NCBI GenBank assembly: GCA_050115015.1
Contig: JASFRI010000116.1
Coordinates: 1-11,089 of the forward strand
Direction: 5' to 3'
DNA from: JASFRI01 sp050115015
GTDB taxonomy: Bacteria > Acidobacteriota > Polarisedimenticolia > CBDVAL01
DNA: 11,089 nucleotides
The notes under the pieces are model-generated. The model worked only from the letters and a program-made list of their open reading frames with translations. It was not told the DNA's origin and did no database searches. This document shows positions 1-6,800 of this stretch, piece by piece. Made by a program: the position numbers and the translations under genes. Numbering within the stretch: position 1 is the stretch's first letter; the number at the start of each line of letters is the position of its first letter.

Positions 1-966
1 GCACCGCTGCTCTATGGCCCCCTCGAGGCCCAGACCGGCTCCCTGACGGTCTCCTGGACACCGAGCCCGCCGGGATCCGACGTGACCCTCTACCGGGTGC
101 ACTTCGGGACGGCGCCGGGGAGCCTGACGGACGTGGTGACCGTGCCCGTCCCGGCCTCCTCGGTGCAGCTCACCGGACTTCTGGAGAGCACGGAGTACTT
201 CGTGGAGGTGGTCGCGGTGCGGGCGGACGGATGCGCGTCGCGGCCCTCTGCACAGGCCTCGGGCACCTCGACCGGCGGCGGACCCGTATGTCTCACGGTG
301 ACCTCTTCGGGGACGCTCTACCAGGGCGGTCCCGCCCGGGAGATCGTGCTCCAGGGCGCGGGGTTCGCGCCGGGGCTCGAGGTCGGGTTCGCCCAGGGCC
401 TGCTGGAGGCAATCCCGCTGGTGGTGCAATCCATGACGGTGGTCGATTCCACGGAGATCCGGCTGGACCTGGCGGCCCCGGCGGAAACGCCCGTGGGGCT
501 GCTGCAGGTCCGCGTGACGAACCCCGACCCCGAGCAGGCCCCGGCGGTCTGCCAGCAGGGCCTGGAGGTGGCCTTCAACCCGGCCCGGGCGGATGTGGAC
601 GGCTCCGGCCGGGTGGAGGGCTATGATCTCTCCCTGCTGGCCGCGGTGTTCGGCGCGTTCCAGCGCGTGTGCACGATGGACGCCCCGAGCGCGGGCGCTG
701 ACGGGGCCCGCTGCGATGACGAGGAGGACTGCGGCGGGACGCCGGGTGTGACCGGTTTCTGCACGGCGCGGGCGTGCGTTCCGTCCTCTCCGGTGGCCGC
801 GGGGGTCGCTTGCCGGCAGGAAGGGGACTGCGGCGGGACGCCGGGTGGGACCACCCTCTGCCTGCCCAGCCCCTACAACGCCGCGGTGGATCTCGACTCG
901 GACGGCCTCGTGGACGGCGACGATCTCGCGGAGCTCACGGCCCTGTTCGGGAGGAGCGCACCATGA
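1..966 (+). CDS. Secreted FnIII / IPT-TIG-like protein with C-terminal split dockerin (5' partial)
   Basis: The reading frame is open at the left edge, so the start and any signal peptide lie outside the window; GTG 82 is only the first in-frame start inside it. In order it encodes a fibronectin type III-like domain (about nt 1-255), an IPT/TIG-like beta-sandwich (about 283-585, with a GAGF turn and a VTNPD strand), then a dockerin type I-like end. The dockerin has two calcium loops, DVDGSGRVEGYD (592-627) and DLDSDGLVDGDD (889-924). Each is followed by a hydrophobic helix ending in FG. Unusually, about 220 nt of Cys-rich sequence separates the halves, whereas a classic dockerin has them nearly adjacent. 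Dockerins bind cohesins non-covalently, and the next gene encodes a cohesin-like lipoprotein. The domain calls come from reading motifs. Likely role: an extracellular adhesive or structural protein held at the surface; no catalytic domain is visible in the part seen. Confidence 0.8.
   Translation, partial: APLLYGPLEAQTGSLTVSWTPSPPGSDVTLYRVHFGTAPGSLTDVVTVPVPASSVQLTGLLESTEYFVEVVAVRADGCASRPSAQASGTSTGGGPVCLTVTSSGTLYQGGPAREIVLQGAGFAPGLEVGFAQGLLEAIPLVVQSMTVVDSTEIRLDLAAPAETPVGLLQVRVTNPDPEQAPAVCQQGLEVAFNPARADVDGSGRVEGYDLSLLAAVFGAFQRVCTMDAPSAGADGARCDDEEDCGGTPGVTGFCTARACVPSSPVAAGVACRQEGDCGGTPGGTTLCLPSPYNAAVDLDSDGLVDGDDLAELTALFGRSAP
726..847 (+). repeat. 23-bp exact direct repeat in the Cys-rich dockerin insert
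   Basis: The 23 bases at 726-748 recur exactly at 825-847, 99 nt later and in the same reading frame. Each copy encodes the DCGGTPG core of a Cys-rich unit with spacing C-x5-C-x9-C; the residues around the core have diverged. The second unit therefore looks like an internal duplication of the first. Short DC-G-C units of this kind are common in secreted proteins of myxobacteria-like lineages and probably form disulfides. Confidence 0.75.
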
Positions 967-1586
967 GAGGGCCGCGCCGGGGAGGGGGCCCGATCCTCCT
1001 GCTGATGTTCATCCTGACCGCCTGCGGCGGCGGGAACGAGGGCGGGGGCGATCCACTCCTGCCGGAGACCCCCACGCTGCAGGTCGCGTGTGAACCGGAC
1101 GCCCCCGTCCCGCCGGGGCAGAGCCTCACGGTGCAGTGCGGCAGCGTGAACGGATCCGTGCTGACGGTGGATATCGTCGCGACGGACACGCCGGCTGCCG
1201 AACCGGTGGTATCCGCCGTGATGGACCTGGACCTGTCGTCGCGGAGCGGCTCCCTCGGGCTCCAGCTCCGTTCCTGCACGCCGGGGCCGGCGCTGGGCAG
1301 CTCCGGGGAGCTGCTGGTGGACTGCACGGTGCCGTCGGGGAGTCCCCACGAGCTCCTGGCGGTGGTGAGCCGGCAGGGGCTGGGCCCCGGGGTCACCGTG
1401 ACCGGCAGTCAGACCGTCCTCAGCCTGCAGTTCGACGTGGTCGGCCTGGGGACGGCGGGGGTCGTCTTCGTCAAGCCGAACGACCCGACGGGATCCGCCC
1501 TGCTCCGCCGGAACCCGTCGGATCCCACCGACCTCCAGACGATCGGGGGGATCGCCTTCGCGGGGGGAGAGGTGTCCGGGAGCTGA
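963..1586 (+). CDS. Lipoprotein with cohesin-like domain
   Basis: A 207-aa protein. ATG 963 is chosen because AGGAG (952-956) sits 6 nt upstream, it overlaps the previous stop as ATGA, and it starts a proper lipoprotein signal: basic n-region, ILLLMFIL hydrophobic core and lipobox L-T-A-C with the lipidated Cys at residue 21. Residue +2 is Gly, not Asp, which in proteobacterial-type Lol sorting favours the outer membrane. A Gly-rich tether follows, then about 150 residues with a cohesin-like pattern: a VDIVATD strand, a VSAVMDLDL strand, a late LLSLQFDVVG strand and a GVVFVKPN strand. The match is by pattern only, and other Ig-like beta-sandwiches are possible. The translational overlap with a dockerin gene supports the cohesin reading: this protein would be the membrane anchor that captures its neighbour. 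Several Cys residues in the domain could form disulfides. Confidence 0.72.
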   Translation: MRGPRRGGGPILLLMFILTACGGGNEGGGDPLLPETPTLQVACEPDAPVPPGQSLTVQCGSVNGSVLTVDIVATDTPAAEPVVSAVMDLDLSSRSGSLGLQLRSCTPGPALGSSGELLVDCTVPSGSPHELLAVVSRQGLGPGVTVTGSQTVLSLQFDVVGLGTAGVVFVKPNDPTGSALLRRNPSDPTDLQTIGGIAFAGGEVSGS

Positions 1587-1719
1587 TCACCGTGCCCGAG
1601 GGGGGGAACGGATTTCCGGCCCCCCGGGGACGGGGTTTCCGCCGGCTCCCGTGTTCGGAAGTATTCGATTTCGTTCGAAAGCTGCTGGCCGCGTTTCCAC
1701 GCACCCCGGCCGAAACCCC

Positions 1720-1748
1720 TTGACACCGTGTGACTTCTGGCGTAACTT
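1720..1748 (+). promoter_or_regulatory. Sigma70-type promoter for the 463-aa protein / PqqD / peptide operon
   Basis: A perfect TTGACA (1720-1725) and a TAACTT -10 (1743-1748) are separated by 17 bp. The -10 keeps the key T, A and final T. Transcription would start near 1755, leaving a leader of about 97 nt before ATG 1852. A small hairpin (CGCCC 1800-1804 pairing with GGGCG 1808-1812) lies in that leader. The rest of the 265-nt gap 1587-1851 shows no gene and no convincing terminator for the lipoprotein gene. Confidence 0.6.
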
Positions 1749-1851
1749 CCCCACAGCAGCAGTGGTTTCCGACGAGTCGAACCGTACTGCGCCGCGAGAC
1801 GCCCACCGGGCGGCGGTGCATTGGGACGTATATCTGCGGGGGGATCGGTCC

Positions 1852-3243
1852 ATGAGAGACCTGAAGAGCTTGCTTCGAAACGTGGCGGTGGCGGCGACGC
1901 TGATCTGCCTCCCGCTGTCCGCATTCGCGATGGCGCCCACGTGTGACATCACCGTCAACGACTGCGACGCCGCGGCGAACGTGACCTCCAGCCACATCCA
2001 GATCGGCGGCCCGGGATCGCTGAGCAGCAACGAGACCTGCGGCGCGAACCCGTCGTGCGACGACCCCGGCCGGCTGGACGGCGGGACCATCGCGGAGGCG
2101 ATGCTCTCGTTCCAGCTGGATCGATCGACGGGTCGCCTGACCATCGAGCTCCACAACAGCACCGACACGACCGCCTCGCTCACGGCCATCTACTTCAACG
2201 CTCCCGCGGCGGTCACCGGCGTGACGCTGGACAGCGCCTCGCTGGCGAAGGCCTGCCCCCAGGGCGGTGCCTCGTGCCCGCTGCTGTCGACCTGGACCGC
2301 GCTGCTCGATCCGGCGAACATCGGCGCCGCGGGTTTCGGCCGCTTCGACGTGTACGTCGGGAACGGCGGCGGCACCGGCAACGGCGGCGGTAACCCGGTG
2401 GAGATCGGCGCCGGGGACGCGCTCTCCCTGGACCTCATGCTCACCGGCGACCTCTCGGGGCTGACGGCCTGCTCCTTCACGTCCGAGGGCTCCAAGATCC
2501 CGCCGGGCTCGAAGGTCGTCACCGGGATCGGGCGCTTCCAGGCCGGCGAGATGAACGGCGATTCGGGCTGGATCGCGCCGTGCCGCGGCGGGGACCTGTT
2601 CGTGGAGCTGCGTTTCTTCAAGGCCGAGGCCCGGGACGGGGACGTGCTGCTGACGTGGGACACGGCGACGGAGCTCGACAACCTCGGGTTCAACGTGCTG
2701 CGCAAGCCGGAGCTCGGCGGGCCCTGGCAGATCATCAACCCGGCCCTGGTCCCGGCGCAGGGTGACCCGCTTGCCGGGGCGAGCTACTCGCTGGTGGACA
2801 CCGACGTCGTGAACGGCGTCGAGTATCGCTACCGGCTGGAGGACATCGATCTGCACGGGTTCAACACGCTGCACCCGCCGAAGCGGGCGGTAGCGAACCC
2901 GGCCAGCCCGCCGATCAAGCTCAAGGCGCCGGCGTACGGCCGCTCCTTCCAGGCGGAGGAGAGCATGGCGCTGGCCTGGGCCACGGATCTGCGCGGGCCC
3001 GCCCGGGTGCAGCTCTCCGCCGACCCCACGTTCCCCGAGGACAACCGCGTCGAGTTCCCGGCACGGGCACGGGGGCGGCTCGGGGAGGTCGAGGTCGTGC
3101 TGAACCGGCACGAGGCGATGATGGTCTCCGCGGTCGCGGCGACGGCGGAGGATGGACAGGTGTACTGGCGCGTCGTGAGCAGCCGGTCGGCGAACCAGCC
3201 GGATGCGGTCAGCGACGTGTTCCGGTTCCAACAGGAGCGGTAG
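1852..3243 (+). CDS. Exported protein with FnIII-like and C-terminal beta-sandwich domains
   Basis: A 463-aa protein. ATG 1852 is chosen over the longer open frame (from 1651) because it begins a clear Sec signal peptide: basic MRDLKSLLRN, then hydrophobic VAVAATLICLPL, with likely cleavage after AFA at about residue 26. Residues about 27-250 are a Cys-containing beta-rich region with a flexible NGGGTGNGGGN linker (nt 2362-2394). Residues about 252-345 are the FnIII-like module common in bacterial surface proteins, with the signature WDTATELDNLGFNVLR, then YSLVDTDV and YRYRLEDID. Residues about 350-460 form another Ig-like domain. No PEP-CTERM, LPXTG or lipobox is visible, so it is probably periplasmic, surface-associated or released. 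No enzyme motif is seen. Its TAG stop shares one base with the GTG of the PqqD-like gene, so the two are cotranscribed. Why a structural exported protein is coupled to a peptide chaperone is unknown. Confidence 0.8.
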   Translation: MRDLKSLLRNVAVAATLICLPLSAFAMAPTCDITVNDCDAAANVTSSHIQIGGPGSLSSNETCGANPSCDDPGRLDGGTIAEAMLSFQLDRSTGRLTIELHNSTDTTASLTAIYFNAPAAVTGVTLDSASLAKACPQGGASCPLLSTWTALLDPANIGAAGFGRFDVYVGNGGGTGNGGGNPVEIGAGDALSLDLMLTGDLSGLTACSFTSEGSKIPPGSKVVTGIGRFQAGEMNGDSGWIAPCRGGDLFVELRFFKAEARDGDVLLTWDTATELDNLGFNVLRKPELGGPWQIINPALVPAQGDPLAGASYSLVDTDVVNGVEYRYRLEDIDLHGFNTLHPPKRAVANPASPPIKLKAPAYGRSFQAEESMALAWATDLRGPARVQLSADPTFPEDNRVEFPARARGRLGEVEVVLNRHEAMMVSAVAATAEDGQVYWRVVSSRSANQPDAVSDVFRFQQER

Positions 3244-3530
3244 TGGACGATACCCCCTCCGCGCGACCGGTGTTCCGGGCGTCGTCGGAGGTTGTGGTGA
3301 TGGACCTGGACCGTGACACGCTGGTCTACCAGCGGGAGCGGCGCAGGCTGCTGGTGCTGAACCCCAGCGCCGCCGTCATCCTGAAGCTCTGTGACGGCAC
3401 ACGGGGGGAGGCGGAGATCGCTCGAGAGGTTGCCGCCGCGTTTCCCGGGGCGGGAGCGGAGGCGGTGGGACAGGACGTGCAGCGCACGGTCGGCGAGCTG
3501 GTCGACCTGGGGATCGTGACGCGGAACTAG
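3243..3530 (+). CDS. PqqD-like peptide chaperone (RiPP recognition element)
   Basis: A 95-aa protein, the usual length for PqqD. GTG 3243 has AGGAG (3233-3237) 5 nt upstream and overlaps the preceding TAG; a later ATG (3300) would remove the first beta strand. The fold signature is visible: strands around residues 16-23 and 27-40, then LNPSAAVILKLCDG (39-52), the helix EAEIAREVAAAF, and a last helix ending DLGIV. In known systems PqqD folds into the winged-helix RRE that binds the leader of a ribosomally made precursor peptide and presents it to a modifying enzyme, often a radical SAM protein. Here the very next gene encodes a 52-aa peptide, the natural client. No pqqA-, pqqC- or pqqE-type gene is in the window, so a role in PQQ synthesis is not supported and no symbol is given. 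Confidence 0.85.
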   Translation: MDDTPSARPVFRASSEVVVMDLDRDTLVYQRERRRLLVLNPSAAVILKLCDGTRGEAEIAREVAAAFPGAGAEAVGQDVQRTVGELVDLGIVTRN

Positions 3531-3556
3531 ACGCCCGGAAAAGGACGGATACCGAT

Positions 3557-3715
3557 ATGACGAAGAAGACGACTCGACCCAAGACGAAGGGCCAGGACGA
3601 TCTCGGTCCCGTGACCTATGAGCGGCCGAGCATCCGGGTGTTCACGGAGGAGGAGATCCTCTCGCAGCTCGGCCCCGCCCAGCTCTACGCCGGGAGCATG
3701 CCCTTCGAGTTCTGA
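3557..3715 (+). CDS. Candidate RiPP-like precursor peptide (52 aa)
   Basis: A small ORF 26 nt after the PqqD-like gene, with AAGGA (3541-3545) about 11 nt upstream. The peptide has three parts: a Lys/Thr-rich head (MTKKTTRPKTK); a middle of residues 21-38 with YERPSIRVFT, able to form a beta strand, then the acidic helix EEEILSQL; and a tail of residues 39-52, GPAQLYAGSMPFEF. A strand and amphipathic helix before a short tail suit docking of a leader to a PqqD/RRE domain. The tail lacks Cys and Thr and has one Ser, so lanthionine or thiazole chemistry is unlikely. Tyr44, Met48, Phe50, Glu51 and Phe52 are the more plausible modified residues. There is no Sec signal. I read it as the substrate of the neighbouring PqqD; I cannot name a family with certainty. 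Codon use matches its neighbours, so it does not look like chance. Confidence 0.78.
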   Translation: MTKKTTRPKTKGQDDLGPVTYERPSIRVFTEEEILSQLGPAQLYAGSMPFEF

Positions 3716-3722
3716 TCCGTCC

Positions 3723-3753
3723 GGGCGGGGCCGTCTCCGGCACGGCCCCGTCT
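3723..3753 (+). terminator. Strong hairpin after the precursor gene (attenuator or weak terminator)
   Basis: The bases 3723-3734 pair with 3742-3753 in a 12-bp stem (10 Watson-Crick, 2 G-U) around a 7-nt loop, starting 7 nt after the peptide stop codon. It is followed by CGACGTC and a C-run, not a T-run, so it is not a textbook Rho-independent terminator. It could partly stop transcription or protect the 3' end of the peptide mRNA. Either would give more peptide than protease, as is usual for precursor genes placed before their processing genes. Confidence 0.6.
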
Positions 3754-3767
3754 CGACGTCTCCCCCC

Positions 3768-3796
3768 TGGAATTCGCCGGATCGATCCCCTATATT
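3768..3796 (+). promoter_or_regulatory. Possible promoter for the C25 protease gene
   Basis: TATATT at 3791-3796 matches the -10 consensus at 5 of 6 positions. TGGAAT at 3768-3773, 17 bp upstream, matches the -35 at only 3 of 6. It lies after the hairpin and about 40 nt before the start codon, where a promoter for the second half of the cluster would be expected. AT-rich hexamers are scarce in this GC-rich window, which gives it some weight. Confidence 0.4.
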
Positions 3797-3835
3797 CAAG
3801 GCATCCCGGCTGGAGTCCGTCTTTCGAGGAGGTCC

Positions 3836-6800
3836 ATGTTCCTCCCGCGGAGGGGTGTCGTGTCATCGCCGCTGAGAGTGGAGATCCTGTACCGTCACCG
3901 TCCGTGGCGCGCCTTGTGCGGGCTGCTCGCGGCGTTTCTTGCGGTCCCGGCGGGGGAGGCGCGGGCGGCCGGCGAGGTCACGGTCCGCTACCGCTCCGCG
4001 AGCCTGGATCGCGCGGCGATCGAGCTGCGCCTGGCGCGGCCCCCGGCGCCGCTTCCCGGCGGTGACGCGGCGTTGCCCGCGTATCCCGTCGCGCTCGAGC
4101 TGCCCGCCGGGCGTGTCCTCCAGGGGTGGACGGCAGTTCCCCTGGGGCCGCACCGGATCGAAGGGCCGGTCCCCGCGGGGACCCCGGAGGAGGTCGCGAC
4201 CCTGCAGGACACGGGCAGGCTCGGGAGGGTCGGATTCGCGACGTTCCGGGTGCATCCCGTGGTTGCCTCGCCCGACGGCGGTGCGGTGGCGGTGGATCGC
4301 GTGCTCCTGCGGCTGGAGCTCGCTCCGGACCCGGCGCCCATCTCGCGCGCGGGGACGCACCCGATGGACCGGCTGGCGGAGCGCCGCCTGGTCCCGTATC
4401 CGGTCGCTCCCGCCGGGGTGGAGGAGGCGGCCGGGTCCCGGAGCCTCGAGGCGGTCGGCGCCGCGCCGGTGCGCCTGCGGATCGGCGTGGAGCGCGCCGG
4501 GATCTTCGAGGTGACCGGTTCCGAAATCGCCGCCGCCGGCGTCAGCCTCGCGGCGGTGGATCCCGACACTCTGGCCATGGAGAGCGGCGGCAGTCCCGTC
4601 GCCATCGAGGTGCGGGACGGCGGCGACGGGAGCCTGGACCCCGGAGACGCGATCCGGTTCTATGGCTCGCCCATGACGGGCCGCTGGACGCGCCGGAACG
4701 CCTACTGGCTGGCGTGGGGGGGGAGCCCCGGCCCTCGGATGGGGGACCGGGATGCGGCCCCCTCCGGTGGTGCGGCCGTCCCCTCCTCCTTTCCGTGGAC
4801 CACGCACCGGGAGGAGAACCTCCTCTACACCTCGAACCCGCCGCCGGCGGCCCCCGACCACTGGTGGTGGGGGAGCTACGTCAACGGTCCCGGGTCGTTC
4901 GCGGACTCCATCACCCTCGAGGGGCTCAGTCCCCTGGCGCACACGGTGCAGCTCCGGGCCCAGGTCCAGGGCCGGAACGACGCACCGGGGATCTCGCCCG
5001 ACCACCACACCCGCCTGAAGGTGAACGGGGGGATCGTGGACGATCAGACGTTCGAGGGGCTGTCCCCGTTTCTCCACCAGGTCGGGGTGCCGTCCGGCTC
5101 GTTCTCCGGCACGACGCCCATCGGGATCGACGTCGTGGGTGACCTGGGGGGCGCGGATCAGGTCTACATCGACTATTTCGAGGCCGACTACCGGCGTGGC
5201 TTCGCGGCGACGGACGATCTGCTGGAGTTCGTGGGCGAGGGCCCCGGCACGTTCGAGTTCCAGGTCGGGGGGTTCGCGGCGGCGACCCTCTCGGTCTACG
5301 ACGTCACCTCCCCGGACGACCCGGTCCGGCTGACCAACGGCAGCGTTTCGGGAGCGGGCCCCTTCACGGTGGCGGTGGAGGACGCCCCCGCAGGCATCGC
5401 CCGGTACGTGGCGGTCTCCGACACGGGCGTACTGGTGCCGGCGGAGGTGGCGCTGTCGCAACCCGCGGACCTCCTGAGCACCGCGAACGGTGCCGATCAC
5501 ATCATCCTCTCGCCACCGGCGTTCGACACGGCGATGGAGCCCCTCCGCGCCCACCGGGAGGCGCAGGGGCTGCGCTCCGTGCGGGTGACCACGACCGACG
5601 TCTACGACCTGTTCGGCGACGGCGTGCTGGACCCGCAGGCGATCCGGGACTTCCTCGCCTACGCCTACGCGAACTGGACCCCTCCCGCCCCCGCCTACGT
5701 GCTGCTCGTCGGGGACGCGACCACGGACTTCCTGGACGAGACGGGGAACGGCCTCGTCAACTGGGTGCCCCCCTACCTCGTCGACACGCCGACGCTCCTG
5801 GGAGAGGCGCCGAGCGATCCCACCTATGCCATGGTCAGCGGCGGGGACAAGCTGCCCGATCTCTACGTTGGGCGGTTGCCGGTCAACTCGGCCGCCCAGG
5901 CCACGGGGATGGTGGACAAGATCCTCGCCTACGAGACGGCCCCGCCCTTCGCCGGCCTGAACGCCTCGGCCCTCTTCGTGGCGGACAACGACGACGTGAC
6001 CTTCAGCGCCGTGCTGGACGCCCGGATCGACGCGTTCCTGCCGCCGGAGATCACGCCGCACCGCGTCTACCTGGGGGCCGCCTGCCTGCCCTCCTGCCCG
6101 CCCGCGACCGCGGAGAACGGCGAGATCCTCGACGCCATCGACGCGGGACAGCTGATGATGACGTACCTCGGCCACGGGAACCTGGGCTACCTGGCGCAGG
6201 AAGGGCTCCTGGAGACCGCGGACGTCGCGGGGCTCGCGAACGGAGGCCTTCAGACCTTCGCCGCCACGCTCAACTGCATCAGCGGTTACTTCGCGCACTA
6301 CATCCCAGCGTTCCGGTACTCGCTGATGGAGGAGCTGGTGCGCTACGAGGATCGGGGCGCGATCGCCGGGTGGGCGCCGGTCGCCACGACCAGCCTGAGC
6401 GACTACGACACGATCAGCTTCTCGCTGTTCGAGAACCTGTTCGTGATCCGCGAGGGGCGGCTGGGGGCGGCGGCGGGAAACGCCCTCATGGACGCGATCC
6501 TCCTCTACGGTGTGGAAGAGGTCAACGCCGAGACCATGGCCTTCCTCGGGGACCCGGCGACCGTGTTCGCGCTGGACACCGACGCGGACCAGGTCGCGGA
6601 CGGGATCGACAACTGCGTGGGGTTGGCGAACCCCCTGCAGGACGACCTCGACGGGGACGGCATGGGGGACGAGTGCGACCCGGACGACGACGGCGACGGC
6701 TACCCCGACGTGGACGAGGCCTCCGGTTGCGTGCCGCCCTCGGACCCCGCCAACGCGGGCTCCACGCCGGTGGACGGGGACGGGGACCTGGTCTGTGACA

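Noticed and set aside
774..962. Upstream in-frame extension of the lipoprotein gene
   Set aside because: It would run through the dockerin gene in another frame. The ATG at 963 has a Shine-Dalgarno and starts a proper lipoprotein signal peptide.
1600..1650. Possible terminator after the lipoprotein gene (CCCCGGGG palindrome and flanking CCGGC/GCCGG)
   Set aside because: The palindrome has no loop, the outer stem is only 5 bp, and no T-run follows. I cannot support a terminator.
1651..1851. Upstream in-frame extension of the 463-aa exported protein
   Set aside because: It would bury the signal peptide internally and cover the promoter; ATG 1852 starts directly at the basic n-region.
1471..3231. 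Long open frame on the minus strand (586 codons)
   Set aside because: It lies opposite the 463-aa exported protein and PqqD region, has an Arg/Val/Gly-rich, low-information translation, no recognisable domain and no signal. Such antisense frames are expected where third positions are nearly all G or C.
3243..3715. PQQ biosynthesis genes (pqqA/pqqD)
   Set aside because: The small peptide lacks the Glu-x3-Tyr arrangement expected of PqqA, and no pqqB, pqqC or pqqE is present. PqqD-like proteins occur in many other peptide systems.
3863..6298. 811-codon open frame on the minus strand
   Set aside because: It is the shadow of the C25 protease gene. Its translation is dominated by Arg, Gly, Val and His without a fold pattern, while the plus strand shows a signal peptide and catalytic motifs.
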